Positions 34,364 through 40,983 of a stretch of DNA of 64,000 nt are shown one piece after another. The first letter of the stretch is position 1. Each line of letters starts with the position of its first letter. This DNA is from DAOTTX01 sp034437515 (GTDB lineage Bacteria; Chloroflexota; Anaerolineae; Aggregatilineales; Phototrophicaceae): positions 13,201 through 77,200 of the forward strand of contig DAOTTX010000245.1 of NCBI GenBank assembly GCA_034437515.1. Direction: 5' to 3'. A program made the position numbers and the translations under genes. The notes under the pieces are model-generated. The model did no database searches. It was not told the origin of the DNA and saw nothing but the letters and a program-made list of their open reading frames with translations.

Positions 34364-36028
34364 TTACTCGTCCTCGTCCTCTTCCTCGTCCTCGACGGCG
34401 ATCTGTGCATCCAGCGCGGCGAGTGCCGTTTCCAGATCCGGCGCGGAGCTGACCGCAACTTCGCTGTTCTCGCTTACGTCGGCATAACTGGCAGTGTCGA
34501 TCTGCAAGCAAAGCACATCGTCCTCGCCCTGCCAGCAAGCCGCACGGTTCGGTTGGGTTTCGGCGTCACTGCCCTGTCGTGCCTCGGCGAATGTCTGATA
34601 AGCCTCGATGAACTCGTCGGCGTCTTCGGGTGTGTCCCAGGCGAACCGCGCCACCCAGATATACTCATCGCGTGTCGGGTGATAGTAGAGAATATAGCTG
34701 TCCCCGCCCCAGCCGGTTGCAGCGGCATCGACGGTCGCTTCATCGAGCTGCGTACTGAGGTACTGCCGCAAATAGAACTCGCCGAGCGTGTCATCACGGA
34801 TTTCTACCCAGGCGTCAACCGTAAATTCCTCTTCTTCGACGGCATTTTCCAGCGTGATGATTTCTTCGGTGGCTTCAGCATCCACTACTTCATCGTCGAT
34901 TTCTTCGTCGGCAGCGGCTTCGCCTGAAGCACCCCCTGCCAGGCCACCCCCGCCAGCAAGTCCGCCTGCTGGCGCGGCGGGTGCCGGGGCATTAATGTCA
35001 AAGACGTCGATGAGTTCGTCCAGCGTGATGACTTCGACATCAACCGGGGCATCCCCGGCAAAGTAGCGATCCGGGTGAATGATATGCTCGGTCGATTGGG
35101 GGCGCTCGGAAGGTTCCAGGTAGGCACAGTTGACGAACACCCACGCATTGACGAACTCTAGCGGGTCTGCATCCGGGTCAAATTCGGTGGCCGGGTCGCT
35201 GCTGGCTTCCAGCACTTCGGCTTCCAGGCAGGCGGGTGTGTCTTCGAGTGACACTTCACCGTCGAGCATGGCCTGCCCGCGCTCATAGAGTGCCTGTACG
35301 AATGCCTCACCCTCTACCAACGGGAACAGGAGTTCCGCCTGGATGATCTGCGGGGTGCCATCGGTAAAACGATCCTGGGTCATATCCGCATAGGTGATTT
35401 CAGCGATGGTTTCGGCGTCGTCGCGGGTTTGTAGGTAAAGGCTGTTCGTCCATGAGGCATCCCCTTCGTAGAGGGACTTCGCCGTCAGCCGTGTATCTAA
35501 TGTGCTGCGCAGCGACGTGATGACCGAACGTAAATTCAAATTGTCGGAGTTATTCTGAAGCGAATTGACGTACTCATGCCCGTAGACGACGAGTTCTTCT
35601 TCGGTGTAACTTTCGATCTCTGAACGGGCACAATCATCACTGGTGGTGAAAAGCACCCGAACATCTTCATCGTAATATGCATACGCAGGCGGGAGTTGCA
35701 AATCCCTGAAGGCATTCAAGACTTCCGTGTCATCCGATGCGAGGTCAAAGGCATGCCAGAAACGCTCGTGCTCGGTGACGGTCCCCGCGCCACTGTATAA
35801 GCGAGCTGGCCCACGACCAAAGACGTTCAAGATGCGGTTACAATTGATGAAATCGTTCGGGGGTAAAGATGAATTCGCCTGAGACAGTTCACGGGCCTCA
35901 TGGATACCCTGGCGTACTTCGGTCATTTGATTGCGCGCTTCCTCGCGGAAGATCCCTGGCCCATCTGGGGAGCAAGCGACCAGAATCAGGGCAAGCATCA
36001 GCAGCAGGAAAGAAATATGTTTTCTCAT
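34364..36028 (-). CDS. Hypothetical lipoprotein upstream of tmk
   Basis: A 554-residue lipoprotein. The signal sequence ends in the lipobox LILVACSP (Cys19). The long outer region has no recognised domain. Its middle (about 345-395) holds a Gly/Ala/Pro-rich linker followed by an acidic stretch, and a second globular part (about 405-520) ends in an acidic run of Glu/Asp. Six or more cysteines are present outside the lipobox. Two bases separate its stop from the tmk start, an odd pairing of an envelope protein with a nucleotide kinase. Function unknown. Confidence 0.8.
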   Translation of the reverse strand: MRKHISFLLLMLALILVACSPDGPGIFREEARNQMTEVRQGIHEARELSQANSSLPPNDFINCNRILNVFGRGPARLYSGAGTVTEHERFWHAFDLASDDTEVLNAFRDLQLPPAYAYYDEDVRVLFTTSDDCARSEIESYTEEELVVYGHEYVNSLQNNSDNLNLRSVITSLRSTLDTRLTAKSLYEGDASWTNSLYLQTRDDAETIAEITYADMTQDRFTDGTPQIIQAELLFPLVEGEAFVQALYERGQAMLDGEVSLEDTPACLEAEVLEASSDPATEFDPDADPLEFVNAWVFVNCAYLEPSERPQSTEHIIHPDRYFAGDAPVDVEVITLDELIDVFDINAPAPAAPAGGLAGGGGLAGGASGEAAADEEIDDEVVDAEATEEIITLENAVEEEEFTVDAWVEIRDDTLGEFYLRQYLSTQLDEATVDAAATGWGGDSYILYYHPTRDEYIWVARFAWDTPEDADEFIEAYQTFAEARQGSDAETQPNRAACWQGEDDVLCLQIDTASYADVSENSEVAVSSAPDLETALAALDAQIAVEDEEEDEDE

Positions 36029-36115
36029 TATCGGCTCTACTTCTCAGGTATTTGTCGGCGTAAACGCTGCTTATCTTTCCACAAGAATGGAATTTTTGAA
36101 ATAAGCAACTCACGG

Positions 36116-36144
36116 TTTTCATGGAAAGTAGCCCGTTCTACAAT
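36116..36144 (+). promoter_or_regulatory. Candidate promoter upstream of the 119-residue hypothetical gene
   Basis: TTTTCA (36116-36121), a 17-base spacer and TACAAT (36139-36144). The expected transcription start falls at about 36151, exactly at an ATG that opens a 12-codon mini-frame ending at 36189. Confidence 0.45.
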
Positions 36145-36242
36145 GGAAACATGAGCGTAAACCCCTTCTTCACCCCATACAGCATGTAACACCAAAATGC
36201 AGAACTTCAAAAGTTCTTGTGTAGATCAAATGGAGGCAACTC

Positions 36243-36602
36243 ATGGCAAAGAAATTCTCCCCACCGACCCTGGCAGAAATCGCCTATAAGTATCTTGGGA
36301 TGCACCAGCAGCCTGTCCGTACTGCGGATTACGAAAAGCTGCAAGACCTATTCACACGCACGCTGATGCGCACCCGCGATGGCGAAGAAATCCGGGCGGC
36401 GCTGGCGCTGGATACGCAACGTAAACTGCCAGTGCAGATGAAAAGCCCCGCTTACGAGCGTCTTTTGATACTGGAGGGGCGTAACATCCGGTTGTTGCGC
36501 GAATATGCGCAGGAGATGTACGAATTCGGCCCGGAGTTTGCCGATTACGCTGACCGGCTGTGGGTCGAGGCCAAGCAGCTCGAAGACCAGGCCGGAGACT
36601 AA
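36243..36602 (+). CDS. Hypothetical small soluble protein
   Basis: A 119-residue, mostly helical, charged protein without signal peptide or membrane segment. A TGGAGGC ribosome site lies upstream. Segments such as LAEIAYKYLGMHQQPVR and ERLLILEGRNIRLLREYAQEMY suggest a helical bundle, possibly a binding partner rather than an enzyme. No family is recognised. It is followed by an independent promoter for the M28 peptidase. Confidence 0.7.
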   Translation: MAKKFSPPTLAEIAYKYLGMHQQPVRTADYEKLQDLFTRTLMRTRDGEEIRAALALDTQRKLPVQMKSPAYERLLILEGRNIRLLREYAQEMYEFGPEFADYADRLWVEAKQLEDQAGD

Positions 36603-36642
36603 ACGCACACCTGACGCCTGTACCACGTTGTAGCGTCACCGG

Positions 36643-36670
36643 TTTACATCCGCTGGCGTTAGCATACAAT
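36643..36670 (+). promoter_or_regulatory. Promoter of the M28 peptidase gene
   Basis: TTTACA (36643-36648) and TACAAT (36665-36670), each one base from consensus, with a 16-base spacer and 44 bases before the start codon. Confidence 0.55.
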
Positions 36671-36714
36671 AGAGGTAATGACTGAGATGATAAGAGACGA
36701 TCGCGGTGATCCCT

Positions 36715-38130
36715 ATGACACGTTCCACTCGTAAAGTGTTTTTCGTGCTAGTCTGGTTGAGCTTCGTAACTATCGCTTGCAACTTGAGTTCAACGACGGA
36801 GACACCACCTACGCTCGTCCCACGCGGCAGCCTCAACAATGGCCCGGCACCGACCGCCCAGGCCACGCTTGGTCTGCAAGACCCGGTTGGTGGTGGTGGT
36901 GGCAACAGCGACCAGAGCGTGCAGAGTGGGTCGCCCGTGCTACAGGTCGAAGATCGTCTGTACCAGATGATGCAGGAAGTTAACGCGGATAACCTGTACC
37001 GGCACGTTGAGGCGCTGGTAGGCTTCCGCACACGGCATGTCAACTCATCGCAGACTTCCGCGACTGAGGGCATCGGTGCGGCCCGGCGTTACATCTACGA
37101 CCAGATGACGCTGATCCAGAACCAGTCCCCGGCGGATGTCAACTTTACCATCATGGAACATCCCTTCCAGGCAACGACGGGGGACGGCAAAACCACCCAA
37201 CAATACAACGTCGTCGGGTATCTACAAGGGACGGAAACCGGCGCAGGTACCATCGTGATCGGCGCACATTATGACAGCCGCGCCGATGACCTGCTCGACG
37301 CGAGCGGCAACGCCCCCGGCGCGGCAGATAATGGCTCCGGTGTGGCGGTAGTGCTGGAACTGGCCCGCATCCTGAGCCAGAAACCGCCGCGTGCCACTGT
37401 GATGTTCGTGTTATTTTCCGCAGAAGAGCACAACCGGCAGGGCAGCCGCACCTTCGTGCGTGACTACATCAAACAATACGATGTTGATCTGATTGCGATG
37501 ATTAACATCGACACCGTCGGCAGCGTCAACAACACGCAAGGGGAAATTAATAACACGGAGATCCGGGCGTACTCGTCGGATCAACCGGCCTCGCGGCAGT
37601 TGGCACGCATGGCAGATTTTATGCAATTCGGTTATGGGCTGACCGACGAAACCCTCAAGGTCAACGTGATGAACGACCTCGACCGTGAAGGGCGCTTCGG
37701 TGACCACTTCTCATTTGACGAAGAAGGATACCCGGCGGTGCGCTTTATCGAGGCGTTTGAAGACCACTATAACCGTGAAACCCGCGATACGCTGGATAAG
37801 ATCGAGCCGGAATACATGGTCAGCGCCACACAGACCATCCTCAGCTACATGATGGCGCTTTCCGACGGCCCGCGCCCGCCGGAAAATATCAGCCTGCGCG
37901 ACGACGGCAACGGGATGCGCTCCCTGGTGTGGGACCCGGTATCGGGCGCAGACCAATATTACGTGGTGCTGCGCCGTCCGGGGTCACTGGCCTATGACAA
38001 CTGGTTCCCCTGGAACGACAATATCACCAACCCGACCGACATCTGGGGGGACTATGCCGCCCTCGCCATCGCCGCTGTTGATGAAAGTGGCGTCATTGGC
38101 CCGCTGTCCGCAGAGTACGTCATTCAGTAG
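36715..38130 (+). CDS. M28-family zinc aminopeptidase lipoprotein
   Basis: A 471-residue exported metallopeptidase. The signal sequence ends in VTIACN, a plausible lipobox. A disordered Gly/Pro-rich linker precedes the M28 domain (about 85-390). Zinc-site motifs are visible: VIGAHYDSR (His, Asp), AADNGSGVAVVLE (bridging Asp), FSAEEHNRQGS (catalytic Glu pair), MINIDTVG and FDEEGYPAVRF. The C-terminal ~75 residues form a fibronectin-III-like module with YYVVLRRPGSLAYDNWF, close in style to modules of the S8 protease at 2627. I took ATG 36715 over a GTG at 36706. It should release N-terminal residues from peptides outside the cell. Confidence 0.92.
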   Translation: MTRSTRKVFFVLVWLSFVTIACNLSSTTETPPTLVPRGSLNNGPAPTAQATLGLQDPVGGGGGNSDQSVQSGSPVLQVEDRLYQMMQEVNADNLYRHVEALVGFRTRHVNSSQTSATEGIGAARRYIYDQMTLIQNQSPADVNFTIMEHPFQATTGDGKTTQQYNVVGYLQGTETGAGTIVIGAHYDSRADDLLDASGNAPGAADNGSGVAVVLELARILSQKPPRATVMFVLFSAEEHNRQGSRTFVRDYIKQYDVDLIAMINIDTVGSVNNTQGEINNTEIRAYSSDQPASRQLARMADFMQFGYGLTDETLKVNVMNDLDREGRFGDHFSFDEEGYPAVRFIEAFEDHYNRETRDTLDKIEPEYMVSATQTILSYMMALSDGPRPPENISLRDDGNGMRSLVWDPVSGADQYYVVLRRPGSLAYDNWFPWNDNITNPTDIWGDYAALAIAAVDESGVIGPLSAEYVIQ

Positions 38131-38163
38131 TATTTATATTTTTCTCGTAGAAAGAAGACTTGT

Positions 38164-38571
38164 ATGTCGAACGTGATCCCTGACAACCTGAAGAATTTAC
38201 TCGAAGAACCTATCGTCGTCGGTTTGGTGACGACCATGCCGGATGGACACCCACAGGCGACACCGGTCTGGTGCAGTTATGACGGTGAGCATATCCTCGT
38301 CAACTCCACTAATTCACGGCAGAAGGACGAAAACATGCGCGAGCGTCCGCGGGTGACGGTGCTGGCGATCAACCCGGAAAATCCGTATAACTACCTGGAA
38401 GTGCGCGGCGAAGTGGTGGAAATCACGGAGGAAGGGGCGCTCGAGCACATCCACCAATTGTCGAAATTGTATTTCAATCGTGATGATTTCTACGCCAATA
38501 CCCCGGAACTACGCGGCAAAGAGACACGGGTGATCTACAAGATCAAACCCTTGCACGTCACCGGGCAATAA
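38164..38571 (+). CDS. PPOX-class flavin/F420-dependent protein
   Basis: A 135-residue split-barrel protein of the pyridoxamine-5'-phosphate-oxidase-like superfamily, nearest in pattern to the PPOX-class F420-dependent enzymes. Landmarks are VVGLVTTMPDGHPQATPVWCSYDG, ILVNSTNSRQKDENMRERPRV and YLEVRGEVVEI. It is a likely homodimer binding FMN or F420; the substrate is unknown. It follows the M28 gene by 33 bases and may be co-transcribed, although no functional link is obvious. A GAAAGAAGA-type site precedes the ATG. Confidence 0.88.
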   Translation: MSNVIPDNLKNLLEEPIVVGLVTTMPDGHPQATPVWCSYDGEHILVNSTNSRQKDENMRERPRVTVLAINPENPYNYLEVRGEVVEITEEGALEHIHQLSKLYFNRDDFYANTPELRGKETRVIYKIKPLHVTGQ

Positions 38572-38576
38572 AACAA

Positions 38577-38607
38577 ACGGGCGGGGCAACGATCCCCACC
38601 CGCCCGT
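38577..38607 (-). terminator. Convergent terminator between PPOX and SH3 genes
   Basis: A 9-bp stem ACGGGCGGG/CCCGCCCGT (38577-38585 with 38599-38607). The minus strand continues into TTTGTTTTATTG, fitting termination of the SH3 gene; it may also stop PPOX transcripts. Confidence 0.75.
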
Positions 38608-38619
38608 CGCTATTTCGCC

Positions 38620-39651
38620 TTAGTCTACAACCGGGATGGAAAGATCACCGGAATTACGGAGTGCGCCGTTATCGGCGAAGATCCAGCCGACAGCCGCTGA
38701 CCCATTGCGACATTCTGTACTCAGCAAGAACCAGGTGCCAGTCGCGTTCTGCCCGGCGATGATGTGCTCACGTCCGCCGGCAATCTCGCAGATCGGCGCA
38801 GCGTTCACCGAAGGCGCGGTGCGGACGGCAAACGGGATCGAAATGTAGAGGCGCGGCGGGAAGATTTCGCCGTCTACTGGCACCACCGGCACATTCGTCA
38901 GGTTGCCGCGAATAATGACCAGTGTCCCGTTGATCCAGCCGCGCAGACCACCAGCTTCAACCAGCCACCAAGAGCGATCATCGTTACGCCCACGTACTAG
39001 CAGACGATCCCCGCCGACGACCTGCCCGACGACCGTGTACTGCGGGCCATCACCGCTGCGCAGGTTGATCGGCCCTGGTGAGGCCGCGACCAGATAACCG
39101 GCTTCGTTCTCCCCGGCGTTCGGTGGATTTACCGAGCGGGTTGGGGCGCTGTTCAACGGAATGGACGGACTGGTGATGTCGTCCGCATCGTCTTCGAGTC
39201 CTTCAAAGAGCACGACATCGCTTTCAAAGGCTGACTCAAGTTCGGTGCAAGTGCCAAGTGTGGCGTAGACGGTCTGTGCGCGGAAGCCGTTCCCGGCGAG
39301 GCTGGTCACACGTAGCAAAATGGGATTGACGGTCGGCGGGCTTGTCCATGCAAATGACGCCCCCGGCTTGACCGAGATGCTCGACCCGACGAACGAAGAA
39401 TCCTGTACCGGGCCAAAGATCACCTGACCGGCACCATCGACGGCGGCGATCTCAAAGACTTCGCGCCCGTTGCCGGTGTTATCCCGGTCGAGTTCGATGC
39501 TGCCGCCCTGGCTGGTGAAGCCATCGCAACCCGGCACCCAGTTGAGCGTGTTGGTGGTGGCGGCCTGGGTCACGCTGACCTGGGCCAGAATTAACAGCGC
39601 GAAGACGAGCATCACGCCGAATTTACGCGAGAATAAGTGCTGTTTAACCAT
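38620..39651 (-). CDS. Secreted protein with bacterial SH3 domains
   Basis: A 343-residue exported protein from the ATG at 39651, which has AAGGGA upstream; in-frame starts to 39711 would disrupt the signal peptide. The signal peptide ends at VTQAA. An N-terminal beta-rich domain (about 30-140) contains two cysteines. After a linker come an SH3_3 domain (about 185-250: GPINLRSGDGPQYTVVGQV, SWWLVEAGGLRGWINGTLV) and a second, more divergent SH3-like domain (about 260-335: AVRTAPSVNAAPICEIAGG, FLLSTECRNGSAAVGWIF). Such domains usually bind wall polymers or peptides. There is no catalytic motif. Confidence 0.85.
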   Translation of the reverse strand: MVKQHLFSRKFGVMLVFALLILAQVSVTQAATTNTLNWVPGCDGFTSQGGSIELDRDNTGNGREVFEIAAVDGAGQVIFGPVQDSSFVGSSISVKPGASFAWTSPPTVNPILLRVTSLAGNGFRAQTVYATLGTCTELESAFESDVVLFEGLEDDADDITSPSIPLNSAPTRSVNPPNAGENEAGYLVAASPGPINLRSGDGPQYTVVGQVVGGDRLLVRGRNDDRSWWLVEAGGLRGWINGTLVIIRGNLTNVPVVPVDGEIFPPRLYISIPFAVRTAPSVNAAPICEIAGGREHIIAGQNATGTWFLLSTECRNGSAAVGWIFADNGALRNSGDLSIPVVD

Positions 39652-39866
39652 TCGCTTTTCCCTTATATTTTGTGTAGAACGCATACAGGCCACAATTAAC
39701 GTGCAACCCATTTCCCTATTCTGATGGATATTGACGTTTTTGACAATTAATTTGCCGTATGGCTGTGGCTAGAGTTTATCTACACCGTCGATTAGTCGTC
39801 AGGCAATGCACCAAAAGCATTGTGTACAATAGAAGGCATATCTGACAGATGATGAGAGTGAATGCT

Positions 39867-40790
39867 ATGCTGTTACGATCAATCACACGACTGTTTCTTC
39901 TGCTCATCTTCGCGCTGAGTGTCGGCCTGGTTCCGGCACAGTCACAGGAAGCACCGCCCACATGGGACGGCGAGTCGCGCTTTACTGTGCTGGTCATGGG
40001 GATGGATCGCCGACCGACCGACCGCGACCCCTTCCAGACACGCACGGATGCCATCATCCTGTTGAGCATTGACCCCGCCAACGAACGCATCGGAATGCTG
40101 CATATCCCTCGTGACTTGCATCTGACACCACCAGATTCGCCCTATTTCGTGCGGGTCAATACGCTGCTGCAACAGGGCGAGGACTTGCAAGAAGGCTACG
40201 GCCCTTATTACGTGATGGACACGTTGCAATACAACCTGGGTATCTACATCGACCGCTACATGCTGTTTGACTTCACCGCGTTCGAGGCGATTGTGGATGC
40301 TATGGGTGGTGTAGAAATTGAACTCAGCTACATCATCAACGACCCCACCTACCCGGATCGCGGGCGGGGCTACGATCCGTTTTATCTCTCCGCAGGCACA
40401 CACACCCTTGACGGCTACGACGCGCTACGCTTTGCGCGCACCCGGCACGGTGATAACGACTATGTGCGCGGGATGCGCCAGATGCAGGTGGCACGCGCCA
40501 TCTACCAACGTGCCAGTAACCCGGACGTGTTCGAGCAACTGGTCGATAACGCGCCACAACTGCTTGAAGACCTTGAAGATAACGTCTATACTGATCTTTC
40601 GTTACGACAGATAATCGCGCTGGCACGGGCGGCGCGCCAACTCGACGCCGAGGACATCGTGACCGGGTCTATCAACGAAGCCAATATCAGATCTCACCGG
40701 CAGGTGGGCGACGGTCTGATCAAAATACCGGATCGCCGCACCCTTACTGATCGCATGATCGAGGTATTTGGTGAAAATTACGGCGGATAG
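39867..40790 (+). CDS. LytR-CpsA-Psr (LCP) family protein
   Basis: A 307-residue secreted or membrane-anchored protein of the LCP family, whose members transfer undecaprenyl-linked glycopolymers to the cell wall. The signal peptide (ITRLFLLLIFALSVGLVPAQ) precedes the LCP domain (about 35-220): VLVMGMDRRPTD, RTDAIILLSID, IGMLHIPRDL (Arg contacts the pyrophosphate), MGGVEIEL and LDGYDALRFARTRHGDNDYVR. The C-terminal ~80 residues are helical. I prefer ATG 39867, with GAGAG at good spacing, over 39849/39852. In a phylum with unusual envelopes the acceptor may not be peptidoglycan. Confidence 0.9.
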   Translation: MLLRSITRLFLLLIFALSVGLVPAQSQEAPPTWDGESRFTVLVMGMDRRPTDRDPFQTRTDAIILLSIDPANERIGMLHIPRDLHLTPPDSPYFVRVNTLLQQGEDLQEGYGPYYVMDTLQYNLGIYIDRYMLFDFTAFEAIVDAMGGVEIELSYIINDPTYPDRGRGYDPFYLSAGTHTLDGYDALRFARTRHGDNDYVRGMRQMQVARAIYQRASNPDVFEQLVDNAPQLLEDLEDNVYTDLSLRQIIALARAARQLDAEDIVTGSINEANIRSHRQVGDGLIKIPDRRTLTDRMIEVFGENYGG

Positions 40791-40835
40791 CATTATCCTG
40801 CTGTTAAAACGAGATTAATGCTATAATGATGTTCT

Positions 40836-40852
40836 CCCCCAATAATTGGGGG
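40836..40852 (+). terminator. CCCCCAA/TTGGGGG hairpin after the LCP gene
   Basis: A 7-bp perfect stem with a 3-base loop, followed by AATGCTATTTTATT. It lies 45 bases after the LCP stop and can act as its terminator. Confidence 0.55.
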
Positions 40853-40865
40853 AATGCTATTTTAT

Positions 40866-40884
40866 TCTATATTTTTAATATAGA
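40866..40884. promoter_or_regulatory. AT-rich inverted repeat upstream of the mrp operon
   Basis: TCTATATT (40866-40873) and AATATAGA (40877-40884) are perfectly complementary around TTT, 100 bases before mrpA. It could be an operator or an AT promoter element; no regulator gene is adjacent. Confidence 0.35.
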
Positions 40885-40983
40885 TGAGATTTCCCTGATC
40901 CAGGTAATTTTTTTATCCATACCAATAAATCCTCTTTAGACTAAATTTATTGCGGTGTTCGAAATAAAGCGACGGAGGTCTGC

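Noticed and set aside
33699..34538. Longer thymidylate kinase with 59 extra N-terminal residues
   Set aside because: The extra Arg/Gly-rich part is read from the acidic end of the lipoprotein gene in another frame; the P-loop start MFITFEGVDGSGKTT is canonical.
40805..40830. TATAAT at 40822-40827 as the mrp promoter
   Set aside because: No acceptable -35 hexamer at 16-18 bases, and a GC hairpin follows that would stop the transcript.
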